From the NCBI GenBank assembly GCA_027493625.1, contig JAOSKM010000001.1, positions 2,000,657-2,064,656 on the forward strand: DNA of 64,000 nucleotides. The letters run 5' to 3'. The position numbers and the translations under genes are program-made. A model generated the notes under the pieces. The model worked only from the letters and a program-made list of their open reading frames with translations, was not told the DNA's origin and ran no database searches. This stretch comes from Planctomycetota bacterium (GTDB lineage: Bacteria; Planctomycetota; UBA8742; UBA2392). Of the stretch, positions 38,519-47,295 are shown in pieces; the stretch's first letter is position 1; each line of letters opens with the position of its first letter.

Positions 38519-40648
38519 CTACTTCTCGTCCACGTTGAGCTGCTTGAGGTTTGGGTCGGCTGGCAGGCTGCGGTGTTTCTCGACTTTCCCCACGCCCGCA
38601 CCCAGTTGCTGCTGCATCTGCATCAGTTCCTGGCGGAGCTGCCAGTTGCGGTTCAGGATCTGCATGCCGATCGCGATCCCGTAAGCCTTGCGGAACGTCG
38701 CGCGGTCGTTGCTCGCGCTCGCGCGGCGGCAGATTTCCATGTACCCCTCCAGCGCGGCGATGGCGCCGTGGGTGATGCCCTGCTGGCCGTTCAACTCTTC
38801 GAGCGCCTTGAACAGCGCGTCGCCCTGCAGGGCGTCCGTGTACGCGGCGCCGCCGGCCTTGGCCAGTTCTGCGTCTTCGCCCTCGACGGCCTTGATGATC
38901 TCGTCCAGCGCCTCGGCGTCGCCGGCCCCGGCCAGGATGCCGAGCAGCGACAGGCGCGCAAGCCCCACATGCTTGTCCTCTTTTGCGCCGTGGGCGTCGA
39001 CACCGGCGCGCGCGATGCTGACCTGCAGTGCGGAGTCGCAGCGGCGCAGCGCTGCCAGGTACACGCGCCGCACGGTGACGTCGCGATCGAACAGCTTGGC
39101 GTCAAACTTCGACATCGCTCCTTCAGGCAGCACGGCGCAGCCGCTGAACATTTCCGCCAGCTGGTTCACCATGCGCTGTGAGGCCCGCGCGGCCGTCAGC
39201 TTGTCCAGCGCGACACCGAGATCTTCGGGCGTGGCGCGCCCGACCAGCACCGTCGCGGCCAGGGCATGGCGCGCCACCGTGTGGTCGAAAATGCCCTCGA
39301 ACGACTTGCGGGCGGTTTCCACCAGGCGGTCCGCAATGTCGGGGCGCTTCACCAGCTCCAGCGCCGCCGTGAAAAAGCTGCTGTCGATGGGCTGGAACTC
39401 GCCGGCCTGCCAGATCGCCGCCAGCTCGTCGTCGGTCACGTCGCCGGCACCCGCAAACCAGCGCGCGGCGGCCGCCGACAGCATGTCCTGCCTGCTCTTC
39501 AGCAGACGCCCCGCGCGGGCGCGGGCGGCGTCGCTCAGCACGGCCCCGCGCGCCACCCAGATGGCCGACAGCAACTCCAGCGAATCGGCCGAGTGTTCGA
39601 TAACCGGGCTCAGCAGCTCGCCGCGCGGCGCGGGATCGAGGCACTCGAGGTACTTGGCGCTAAGCTCGAGCACGATCCAGTCGCGCGCCTTGAGCAGTTC
39701 TGCCGCGTCGGCGTGTTTGCGGGCGCGCACGCAGGCGGTAGTCTCGTCGTCGGCGCCCAGCGCCAGCGCCAGCCACATCAGGCGCGAAAGTTCGGGGTGC
39801 TTCGCGTACTGGCGGCGGATGCGGTCCGCGGCGTCGCTGTCACTGGCGGCGCCGTCGGCCAGCAGGGCCGCCGCGCGCGCGGACTGCTCTCCTTCCTTCA
39901 GCAGGTCGTCCAGCAACTGCTCGCTGCAGCGGCGCTCGATGCCGGTGCCGTCGACGGCGCGCGTGATGTACAGCAGCGTGGCGCGCCCCAGCCGCAACGG
40001 CCGCGGCACCAGCTGGTCGTCGGCCGACAGGCTGCCCAGCGCCTGCTGCAGGAAGCGCTGCATGGCGTCGCGCAGGAAGGGGATCTGTTCGGGGCTGCCC
40101 TGCACCTGGATGTTTGCGGTCGGCTGGCCCAGCACGCGGGCCCAGCTTTCACGCGCGTCCTCGGCCACCAGGATGCGCGCGCCGGACAGCGCCTGCAGGC
40201 GTGCCAGCGCGATGGCGGGCGGCGCCATCAGATTGAGCTGTTCGTTCCAGCCGCGCCACTGGGGCTGCAGTTCGCGCTGGCTGAATTCACGCAGCACCTT
40301 GGGATCGTCCAGCTTGAACAGGTTCATCAACGCCGCGCGCCCGTGATCTCGCAGTGGCTCGGATTCCGCGGTGGCGCACTCCACGGCGTAGGAGAACTCC
40401 TCGCCGATCGCCACCAGTGCGTTGCTGGCCCGCACCCGCACCTCGGGGTCGTCGTGCTCGATCGCCTTGCGCAGCGCGGCCCGGGCGGGCTCGCCGATTC
40501 CCACCAGCTCACGGCTTGCGCGTTCGCGCGTGGGCCACTCGCTGCTGGCAAGGTCCTTGATCAACTGCTCCACGCGCGCCGCCTCGTCCTGCGCGAAGGC
40601 AGGAACGGCAAGCAGAAGCGCGAGAATCAGGACCGCCAGCCGCGACAT
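38519..40648 (-). CDS. Secreted HEAT-like repeat protein
   Basis: The ATG at 40648 (GAGGT upstream) gives a 709-residue protein with a signal peptide (LAVLILALLLAVPAFA). Next come HEAT-like repeats (WPTRERASRELVGIG, DPEVRVRASNALVAIG) and then a long helical region to the end. Such repeats bind proteins; function unknown. Its 5' end overlaps the 3' end of hutI by 22 bases. Confidence 0.75.
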   Translation of the reverse strand: MSRLAVLILALLLAVPAFAQDEAARVEQLIKDLASSEWPTRERASRELVGIGEPARAALRKAIEHDDPEVRVRASNALVAIGEEFSYAVECATAESEPLRDHGRAALMNLFKLDDPKVLREFSQRELQPQWRGWNEQLNLMAPPAIALARLQALSGARILVAEDARESWARVLGQPTANIQVQGSPEQIPFLRDAMQRFLQQALGSLSADDQLVPRPLRLGRATLLYITRAVDGTGIERRCSEQLLDDLLKEGEQSARAAALLADGAASDSDAADRIRRQYAKHPELSRLMWLALALGADDETTACVRARKHADAAELLKARDWIVLELSAKYLECLDPAPRGELLSPVIEHSADSLELLSAIWVARGAVLSDAARARAGRLLKSRQDMLSAAAARWFAGAGDVTDDELAAIWQAGEFQPIDSSFFTAALELVKRPDIADRLVETARKSFEGIFDHTVARHALAATVLVGRATPEDLGVALDKLTAARASQRMVNQLAEMFSGCAVLPEGAMSKFDAKLFDRDVTVRRVYLAALRRCDSALQVSIARAGVDAHGAKEDKHVGLARLSLLGILAGAGDAEALDEIIKAVEGEDAELAKAGGAAYTDALQGDALFKALEELNGQQGITHGAIAALEGYMEICRRASASNDRATFRKAYGIAIGMQILNRNWQLRQELMQMQQQLGAGVGKVEKHRSLPADPNLKQLNVDEK

Positions 40649-41892
40649 GTGATTACCTCGAGGCACAGGTTGCCGCCCGCATAGTAGGGAATCTCGCGCT
40701 CATGATCGACATCCCACAGGGCAAATGCGGCGCGGCTGCCCGGCTTGATCACGCCCCATTCGTCCGTGCTCAGGCGCAGGGCGTGGGCCGCGTTCACCGT
40801 GAAGGCCGCCAGGGCCTCCTCGGGCGTGAAGCCGCAATACATCACCGCCAGGTTCATTACGAACGCCGGGTTGGCAACCGGAGAACTTCCCGGGTTGAAA
40901 TCCGTCGCCAGGGCCACGCACAGTCCGCGCTCAATCAGCCCGCGACCGTCGGCCCACTTGTCCATGTTCAGCACGTAGGTGCTGCCGGGCAGCAGCACCG
41001 CCGCCGTGTCCGCCTGGCGCATGGCCTCGGCGCTTGCCTCCGACAGATACTCCAGGTGGTCGGCCGAGTCGGCCTCGAACTCCGCGGCCACGGATGCGCC
41101 GCCGGTGTCGCTCAGCTGCTCGGCGTGCACGGTCAGGCGCAGGCCATTCGCGATTGCGGCCTCAGCCACGGCGCGGGTCTCGGCCGGCGTGAACACGCCG
41201 CGTTCACAGAACACGTCGGCGCGCTGGGCCAGGCCGCCTTTCGCCGCGGCAGGCAGGATTTCCTGCGTCACCAGTTGCAGGTATTCGGCGCGTTTCTCGT
41301 CGCTGCTGCGAAACTCCAGCGGCAGGCTGTGCGCGGCCAGGCAGGTGCGCACGGTGTGCATGTCGGCCTGCTCACCGGCGTCTTTGATCGCCTGCAGCTG
41401 GCGCAGCTCGTGCTGCAGGCTCAGGCCGTAGCCGGACTTGCCCTCCACGGCCACCACGCCGTGGCGGCGCAGGCGCTGCAGGTTGCGGGTGGTCTGAGCC
41501 AGCAGCTCTTGATCCGTGGCGTGGCGCACGCCGGTGGTGCTGCTCAGGATGCCGCCGCCGGCCGCCGCGATCTGCTCGTAGCTGGCGCCGGCCAGGCGCA
41601 TGGCGAACTCGTCGGCGCGGGCGCGCACGAAGGCGGGGTGGGTGTGGCAATCGACCAGTCCCGGCGTCAGCACCAGGTTGCGGCCGTCAATGGTGGGCGC
41701 GGTATCGAGGGCCGCGGGCAAACGGTCGCGCGGGCCGACGTAGCTGACGAAGCCGTCTTCCACGGCGACGCAGGGCGAATGCTCAAGCGTGTTGAGGTGG
41801 CGCATGTTCGCGCCGACCAGCGGCCCGCCGCCGTCGCAGGTCACCACGCGGCGCAGGTTTTCGATTACGCACTTGTCGGCATCGATGTGCAT
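40627..41892 (-). CDS. hutI: Imidazolonepropionase
   Basis: The 421-residue amidohydrolase opens the imidazolone ring in histidine degradation. Metal ligands lie in LVDCHTHPAF, VHAEQLSD and ALATDFNPGSSP; further family residues are GGGILSSTTGVR and EGKSGYGL. Other hut genes are not present here, so the pathway must be completed elsewhere. It overlaps the downstream HEAT protein gene. Confidence 0.93.
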   Translation of the reverse strand: MHIDADKCVIENLRRVVTCDGGGPLVGANMRHLNTLEHSPCVAVEDGFVSYVGPRDRLPAALDTAPTIDGRNLVLTPGLVDCHTHPAFVRARADEFAMRLAGASYEQIAAAGGGILSSTTGVRHATDQELLAQTTRNLQRLRRHGVVAVEGKSGYGLSLQHELRQLQAIKDAGEQADMHTVRTCLAAHSLPLEFRSSDEKRAEYLQLVTQEILPAAAKGGLAQRADVFCERGVFTPAETRAVAEAAIANGLRLTVHAEQLSDTGGASVAAEFEADSADHLEYLSEASAEAMRQADTAAVLLPGSTYVLNMDKWADGRGLIERGLCVALATDFNPGSSPVANPAFVMNLAVMYCGFTPEEALAAFTVNAAHALRLSTDEWGVIKPGSRAAFALWDVDHEREIPYYAGGNLCLEVITCRGWRS

Positions 41893-41895
41893 GTC

Positions 41896-41970
41896 AAAGC
41901 CCAGCCCGCGAGGGCTGGGCCATAGTACGTTGATCCTGCACCGGGCCCCAGCCCTTGCGGGCTGGGCTTT
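41896..41970. terminator. Two GC-rich hairpins between the aminotransferase and hutI
   Basis: GCCCAGCCC / GGGCTGGGC (41899-41920) and CCCCAGCCC / GGGCTGGG (41946-41966), each with AAAGC or GCTTT at the outer side. On the minus strand they follow the aminotransferase gene's upstream neighbour hutI in reverse order, so they may separate the two transcripts. Confidence 0.5.
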
Positions 41971-41974
41971 GACT

Positions 41975-43327
41975 TTAACCCTTCATCGCGTCCGACACCG
42001 CCGCGGCGAAGAGCTCCACCGCCTTGTCGGCTTCTTCCTTGGTGATGGTCAGCGACGGGCAGAAGCGGATGTTGTTTTCGCCGCAGCCGAGTATCAGCAG
42101 GCCGCGCTTGAAGGCGGTCTGTTCCACGGCGTTGCGCAGGGCCGGGTCTTTCTCTTTGCCCGCGCGCGATTTCACGAACTCCACCGCCAGCATCAGGCCC
42201 TTGCCGCGCACTTCACCGGCGCGGTCGCAGCCCTTGGCCCATTCCTGCAGCTTTCCCTGCAGGTATTCGCCCACCGTGGCGGCGTTGGCGACCAGGCCTT
42301 CATCCAGCAGCTTGATGGTTTCCACGGCCGCGCTGCACGCGATCGGGTTGCCGCCGAAGGTGCTGGCGTGTGTGCCCGGGGGCCACTTCATGATTTCGGA
42401 TTTCGCGATCACCGCGCCCAGCGGCATGCCGCTGGCGATGCCCTTGGCGCAGGCGATGATGTCGGCCTCAACGCCCCAGTGGTCGTGGGCGAAAAATCTG
42501 CCCGTGCGGCCTATGCCGCTCTGGATTTCGTCCGCCACCAGCATGATGCCGTGTTTGGTGCACAACTCGCGCAGGCCGGGCAACCAGTTGTCGGGCGGCA
42601 CCACGTAGCCGCCTTCGCCCTGGATGGGCTCGACGAAAATCGCCGCCACTTCGTCCGGGTTGACCAGGCGCTTGAACACCGTGTCGGTCAGGTACTTCAG
42701 GCAGTCGTCAGCTACCTTCTCGGGCGTGTCCAGGTGCGGCGCCGCGCGGTACGGGTACGGGTAGTTGGCGTGCAGGACGTTCGACAGGTGCGGCGCGAAA
42801 CGCGTGCGGTGCACGGCCTTGCTGGCGGACAGGCTCATACTGCCGTACGTGCGGCCGTGGAAGCTGCCGATGAAGCTGATCAGCCACGGGCGGCCGGTCT
42901 TCCAGCGCGCGAGCTTGATGCAGGCCTCAATCGCCTCGGTGCCGCTGTTGCAGAAGAACACCTTGCGGTCGGGCCCGCCCGGGGTGTGCTCGGCCAGCAT
43001 TTTCGCCAGCTGGCTCTGGACGGGATAATAGAAGTCGGTGCCGGACATGTGCTGGAAGTTGGCGGCCGCATCCTGGATCGCCTTCACGACGCGCGGGTGG
43101 CTGTGGCCGGTGGCGTTGACCGCGATGCCGGCCGTCATGTCGAGGAACACGTTGCCGTCAACGTCCTCGGCGGCGAGGCCCTGGCCGCGCACGATCACCA
43201 TGGGGTAGCCGCGCGTGTAGCTGGGCGAGATGAACTTGTCGTCAGCCTCGATCACGGCTTTGGCCTTGGGACCGGGCAGGGGCATCTTGATGTCGGGTAC
43301 TTTGCTGTACATGTTGTCTCCGGGCAT
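41975..43327 (-). CDS. Class III PLP-dependent aminotransferase (acetylornithine aminotransferase-like family)
   Basis: The 450-residue protein has the class III signature: AVNATGHSHPRVVKAI, FFCNSGTEAIEACIKLAR, SFHGRTYGSMSLS, VEPIQGEGGY, VADEIQSGIGRTG and the PLP Lys in ACAKGIASGMPLGAVI. The long N-terminus and GLLILGCGENNIRFCPSLTIT end match a subgroup that includes ornithine, 4-aminobutyrate and lysine aminotransferases. The exact substrate cannot be told. A start six codons later (43312) is equally possible. Confidence 0.85.
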   Translation of the reverse strand: MPGDNMYSKVPDIKMPLPGPKAKAVIEADDKFISPSYTRGYPMVIVRGQGLAAEDVDGNVFLDMTAGIAVNATGHSHPRVVKAIQDAAANFQHMSGTDFYYPVQSQLAKMLAEHTPGGPDRKVFFCNSGTEAIEACIKLARWKTGRPWLISFIGSFHGRTYGSMSLSASKAVHRTRFAPHLSNVLHANYPYPYRAAPHLDTPEKVADDCLKYLTDTVFKRLVNPDEVAAIFVEPIQGEGGYVVPPDNWLPGLRELCTKHGIMLVADEIQSGIGRTGRFFAHDHWGVEADIIACAKGIASGMPLGAVIAKSEIMKWPPGTHASTFGGNPIACSAAVETIKLLDEGLVANAATVGEYLQGKLQEWAKGCDRAGEVRGKGLMLAVEFVKSRAGKEKDPALRNAVEQTAFKRGLLILGCGENNIRFCPSLTITKEEADKAVELFAAAVSDAMKG

Positions 43328-43343
43328 TTAGCTGCGGCCGAAA

Positions 43344-43389
43344 GGGGTCAGGCACGTTTTCGGCAACTGCGCCGAAAACGAGCCAGGCC
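43344..43389. repeat. Palindromic repeat upstream of the macro-domain gene
   Basis: Hairpin CGTTTTCGGC / GCCGAAAACG framed by GGGGTCAGGCA and GCCAGGCC. It resembles the outer sequence of the repeat at 63337-63413. Confidence 0.6.
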
Positions 43390-43427
43390 TCGGGCCGGAA
43401 TAATGCCAACAAGGAGGGGCGCGCGCC

Positions 43428-43988
43428 ATGACAACCACGCTGTGGCAACGCAAAATCAAGGGTTGCGCACTGACGGTGGTGCAGGGCGATATCACGCAGG
43501 AGGCCGTGGACGCCATCGTGAACGCCGCCAACGAGCAGTTGCAGCACGGCGGCGGCGTGGCGGGCGCGATCGTGCGCGCGGGCGGCGCGATCATTCAAAC
43601 CGAAAGCGACGCCTGGGTGGCGGCACATGGGCGCGTGCCCACCGGCGGCGCGGCCATCACCGGCGCGGGCAAGCTGGCCGCCAAACACGTGATCCACGCC
43701 GTGGGGCCGATCTGGGGCACGGGTGGCGAGGTCAACAAGCTGGCGTCAGCGGTGCGCAGCGCGCTGGAACTGGCCGAGCAGCATAAACTGCAAAGCATCA
43801 GCCTGCCGGCGATCAGCAGCGGCATTTACGGCTTTCCTAAAGAGCTGTGCGCGAAGACGTTTTTCGACACCATCGAAAACTGGCTGGATGAAAGGCCGCA
43901 ACGCAGCCTGGCCGACATCCGCCTGTGCAACTTCGACCAGCCCACGGCCACAGTGTTCGAGCGCGAAGCCCGCCGCCGCTTCGGATAA
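43428..43988 (+). CDS. Macro-domain protein (O-acetyl-ADP-ribose deacetylase-like)
   Basis: The 186-residue protein binds ADP-ribose. Family motifs are VVQGDITQEAVDAIVNAANEQLQHGGGVAGAIVRAGG, PTGGAAITGAGKL, VIHAVGPIW and SLPAISSGIYGFP. It is the YmdB/TTHA0132-like subgroup. Likely function is removal of ADP-ribose-linked acetyl groups or mono-ADP-ribose from proteins. Confidence 0.92.
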   Translation: MTTTLWQRKIKGCALTVVQGDITQEAVDAIVNAANEQLQHGGGVAGAIVRAGGAIIQTESDAWVAAHGRVPTGGAAITGAGKLAAKHVIHAVGPIWGTGGEVNKLASAVRSALELAEQHKLQSISLPAISSGIYGFPKELCAKTFFDTIENWLDERPQRSLADIRLCNFDQPTATVFEREARRRFG

Positions 43989-44324
43989 CTCACACCTGCA
44001 GAGCCCATCGTGTCAACGATGGGCTTCCGCGCGCATCCGCGACTCGCAGCCGAGACCGCGTGGCAACCGCAAAGTGCCGCCAAGGGCCGCGAAGAACGGC
44101 AACTGCAGACTCACGCCTTGGCGTGAGACCCTGTTGTTCTTCGCGACCTTCGCGATCTTCGCGTCAAGTGGGCCACAAAAACACGAAAGCACGAAAGGCA
44201 CTGCCACAAAAACTACTGCCCGTTTTTTTTGTGTGTAGTTGTTTTGTGCTTTGGTGTTTTCGTGGCCTATCCTGCCACGCGTGCGGAGGCCCCATCGTTT
44301 ACACGATGGGCTCTGTGGCGAATG
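43989..44324. repeat. Intergenic region filled with inverted repeats
   Basis: No gene is supported. GCCCATCGTGTCAACGATGGGC (44005-44026) and a related CCCATCGTTTACACGATGGG (44290-44309) sit at the edges. Inside, heptamer-like CTTCGCGA units oppose CGCGAAG, and GGCCACAAAAACACGAAAG opposes the reverse copy CTTTGGTGTTTTCGTGGCC. The whole spacer can fold into nested hairpins. Confidence 0.6.
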
Positions 44325-45605
44325 CTAACCGAGGCGGTACTCGGAATGCGGGCGCAGCTTCTTCAGCATGGCCTTCACTTGCGCGGGCTTTACGTTGCGG
44401 ATGTCTTTCAACTGCTGCTCGGGCATCTGCTTGAAGCCCAGTACGTGCTGGAACACCAGGTCGCCGGCCCTTGCCCCCTGCGAGTCCCAGGCCGAGCGCC
44501 GAGCTTCAATCAGGCTTTCCCGCACGGCCGCGAACTCCTGCTCGCTGAACCCCTTCTGCAGCCGCTTGAACTCGCTGCGGATCAGCTTGATCGCCAGCTC
44601 CGCGCGGCCGGGGTCCACGGCCGCCTGGGCCACGATGCTGCCGCGCGCGCGGTGGTACTGGCTGTGGACGGCGTAGGCCAAACCATGCTCTTCGCGCACG
44701 ACTTTGAACAGGCGGCTCATGCCGTAACCGCCCAGCAGGGCGTCGGCGTACAGCATGGGCGCGAAGCCCCTTTCACCGTAGACGGCGCCGCCCGACCAGG
44801 TGAACAGCAGGTGGGTCTGCTCGGTCTCGGCCTTCTCGACATCGCGACGCACGGCCTTGCGGTTGGCAAGGCGCAGCGCACCGGGCAGGGTCACGCGGCG
44901 GGCGCGCGGCAGGCTCAACTTGCGCGACAGAGTTGCCAGTGCGTGTAAAGGAGTAACGGGGCCTGTAACGAAAGCGAGCACCTGCGCGTTACCGACCAGT
45001 GACCGTTGACGGGTCAACAGGCCCTGCGGCGTGATGGCGGGCAGGTCCTCGATGGCCCCCATTTCGTGGATCGCGCCGGGCGTGCCGGCGTAAGTCCTTT
45101 GCGTGGCGCGCAATGCGGCCCAGGCCGGCTTGTCGTCCTGCATCGCGCGCAGCTCGTTCTCGAGCTGGTAACGTTCCTGCTCGACCTGATCGGCACGCAA
45201 TGCGCTTCCATCAGGGCTGAGGGCCGGCCGCGTCAAGACTTCAACAAGAAGCGACAGCGCCCCCTCGAGCTCTTTGGAACCTTTGGGCAAGTAGCGCTCG
45301 GCCGGGAACTCCACTGTGGCCGTGAGGGCCTGCACGTCGGCAAGGCGTGTGACACCAACACCGAGCGTAGCGCCGTAAAGTTCTTCGCAGGCGCGGGCCA
45401 GCTCGCGGCGCGAGGGGTGGTCGGCGCTGGCGTTGCGCATCACGCGGGCAAGCAGGGAATTTTCCGTGGCCACGCGCGGTTGTATGGGCTCAAGCAGGTA
45501 GACGCGCGCCCGGATGGTCTTGAAGCGCTCGCTCTCGTAGGCCAGCAAACGCACGCCAGGTTGCGGGCGGAACGACTGGAATTCGCGGTAACGGGTCAGC
45601 TTCAT
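44325..45605 (-). CDS. M16-family peptidase homologue, YfmF-like, without the zinc motif
   Basis: The ATG at 45605 is used because the upstream 44 codons are Cys/Pro-rich and unlike the family. The 426-residue protein has the two-lobed M16 fold, with SRRELARACEELYGATLGVGVTR near residue 65 and ADALLGGYGMSRLFKVVREEHGLAYAVHS near residue 300. The HxxEH zinc motif of active M16 enzymes is absent, as in the YfmF subunit that pairs with an active YfmH. The partner gene is not seen in the window. Confidence 0.82.
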   Translation of the reverse strand: MKLTRYREFQSFRPQPGVRLLAYESERFKTIRARVYLLEPIQPRVATENSLLARVMRNASADHPSRRELARACEELYGATLGVGVTRLADVQALTATVEFPAERYLPKGSKELEGALSLLVEVLTRPALSPDGSALRADQVEQERYQLENELRAMQDDKPAWAALRATQRTYAGTPGAIHEMGAIEDLPAITPQGLLTRQRSLVGNAQVLAFVTGPVTPLHALATLSRKLSLPRARRVTLPGALRLANRKAVRRDVEKAETEQTHLLFTWSGGAVYGERGFAPMLYADALLGGYGMSRLFKVVREEHGLAYAVHSQYHRARGSIVAQAAVDPGRAELAIKLIRSEFKRLQKGFSEQEFAAVRESLIEARRSAWDSQGARAGDLVFQHVLGFKQMPEQQLKDIRNVKPAQVKAMLKKLRPHSEYRLG

Positions 45606-45953
45606 GGCCTGTATCGCTGGAGGGTACAAAGCGTGCGGCGAAGTGTAGCAGACGCAGGGCCGGAAACAGCCGTTAATAGAAGCGTGAAACGGAAGCGTGA
45701 AATCGGACGTCAGGAACAGGCAACTACAGGCACCCATGATTTACGACAGGACGATGCGAGCTTGATGAAGAACTAACCGGATTTCCCGAAACTTCTGCCG
45801 CAACGAGTCGTTTAAAGCGCAGCAGACCCCGAGGGGCCGGATTCAGGCCCCGACAGCGCGCAGGCAAAGTGCCCGCGCTGACCCCGGAAAGAACAGACGG
45901 CCTTGAGGAGGCCGAAAAAAGGCGCGTGTACGCGCGCGAGGAGATGATTTGCC
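45606..45953. other. Intergenic region without supported gene
   Basis: These 348 bases separate the divergent YfmF-like and 80-residue genes. I see no RNA gene or repeat of note; it probably holds the promoters of both. Confidence 0.4.
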
Positions 45954-46196
45954 ATGACAAAAATGATGACACGAACGATGGCGCGAGAAACGGTGCTGGA
46001 CGCCTACTCCAACCGCGTCTACCTGGGCGACCGCGCCGTCGACCTGAACTCCGGCATGGTGTGTGTCGTGGTTGACCACTGCCCGGAACTGGGCCCGGAA
46101 AGCCTGTATGTGCAACTGGTTGAGAACGAAGGCCCGGCCATGAGCTACTGGGTCAAGCCCAGCGCGCTGGTCAAGCTGCCGCGCCGCGCGGCCTGA
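45954..46196 (+). CDS. Small hypothetical protein, 80 residues
   Basis: A GAGGAG site lies about 11 bases before the ATG. The protein is soluble and beta-rich (NRVYLGDRAVDLNSGMVCVVVDHC, SLYVQLVENEGPAMSYWVKPSALVKL), like a small SH3-type barrel. No family is recognised. Confidence 0.55.
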   Translation: MTKMMTRTMARETVLDAYSNRVYLGDRAVDLNSGMVCVVVDHCPELGPESLYVQLVENEGPAMSYWVKPSALVKLPRRAA

Positions 46197-46343
46197 ACGG
46201 AGTGGGCAGCCCCCCGCCCACTCTGGAATAGGCCTTGCGGGCTGGTCGTTACATCTGGTGTTCGTGCGCCGGCTTCTGTCCCCCGACCAGCCGGCGCGCG
46301 CAGAGACAGGCGGCAGGCCCCCCAGCCGCCTGCTCTCTTTTAA

Positions 46344-46442
46344 TGCCCAAACCAAAGCCCGGGATGCCAATCCCGGGCGATTCAGGTGAACTCGCGGACT
46401 CAGTCTTATTCGCCCGGCATTCGCATGCCGGGCTTTGGTTTC
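46344..46442. repeat. Paired palindromes in the 46197-46472 spacer
   Basis: CCCGGGATGCCAATCCCGGG and CCCGGCATTCGCATGCCGGG, with outer AAACCAAAG and CTTTGGTTT pairing each other, so the whole segment can form one cruciform. It lies between convergent genes. Confidence 0.6.
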
Positions 46443-46472
46443 ATGGCCCGGCCGTCGACGCAAGCGTCGCCC

Positions 46473-47025
46473 CTACTCGGATTGCTCGGTGGCCTTGTTG
46501 TCTTCGAGACCCGTGCTGCGCTTGACCCACACGTAGGCGAAGCTGACCGCCGCCATCAGCAGCACGAAGGCCAGCGTCCAGAGCATGGCGCGCAGGCGCA
46601 TTTTGAGCTCGGCCTGCAGGCGCTTTTCCAGCATCTGCTCAATCTCGACCAGCTTCTCGTCGATGCGCGCTTCCGTCAGGTCGAGCAGCTGCATGGCCTG
46701 GTCGTGCACTTCCTTCAGCGTCTCCTGCCGGAACTGCTCCGCGCGGCGGGTGGCGTCATCCAGCAGTTCGTCAGCCTTGTTGTCGACGTAGCTGTCAACC
46801 TTGCGCCGCACCTTGCTTTCGAACTTATCGAGCAGGCTCTTCTTCGCGGCCCTGGTCTCGGGAGGCTTGACCTCGGGGGGCTTGGCGGCGGACGGCACCA
46901 GGCCGTTGGCCATGGCGGCTGCCTCCGGGTCCGTCTTGCTGACGGGCTCGGCGGGCGAGGCCTGTTCTTTGTCCGCCTCGGCCACGGCCGATTCCTTTTT
47001 TGAAGATGCGGTTCCAGAACGCCAA
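46473..47025 (-). CDS. Tail-anchored coiled-coil protein, with a frameshift
   Basis: A TTG start at 47025 (GGGAG upstream) gives MAFWNRIFKK, then the frame breaks at six A (T run at 46996-47001); dropping one base continues as ESAVAEADKEQASPAEPV into the 170-residue frame. The protein has a Pro/Lys-rich part, a long coiled coil (SKVRRKVDSYVDNKADELLDDATRRAEQF) and one membrane helix near the C-terminus (MLWTLAFVLLMAAVSFAYVWV). Function unknown; it may organise the membrane. Confidence 0.65.
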
Positions 47026-47136
47026 GGCGCTGCTCCCTTTCCGGCGGGGATTCTACAGGAAATTCAAAATCAGGTGGCAGGGGTTTCAGGGAATGAGGCG
47101 TAGTTCGTGATTCGCCGGCCATCATGCCTTCCGAAG

Positions 47137-47222
47137 GCGAGAGGTGAGAGGCTAGAGGTTAGAAACAACGAGACACGTGGCAGTTTCCCTGGCCTCTGGC
47201 CTCTGACCTCTGGCCTCTAGAT
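47137..47222. repeat. Heptamer-phased inverted repeat upstream of nuoN end
   Basis: Units GAGGTGA, GAGGCTA, GAGGTTA on the left and CTGGCCT, CTGGCCT, CTGACCT, CTGGCCT on the right, in 7-base phase; it can form a hairpin after nuoN. Confidence 0.65.
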
Positions 47223-47295
47223 TCTTCCAAAGCCGCTTAAACACAAGCGCCGAGGGGAGCGCCCCGGCTGAACCAGCGAACTCCGGCATCAGACT

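Noticed and set aside
41946-41970. Riboswitch upstream of the aminotransferase or hutI
   Set aside because: The sequence is just two simple GC hairpins located after the aminotransferase stop; no known aptamer core.
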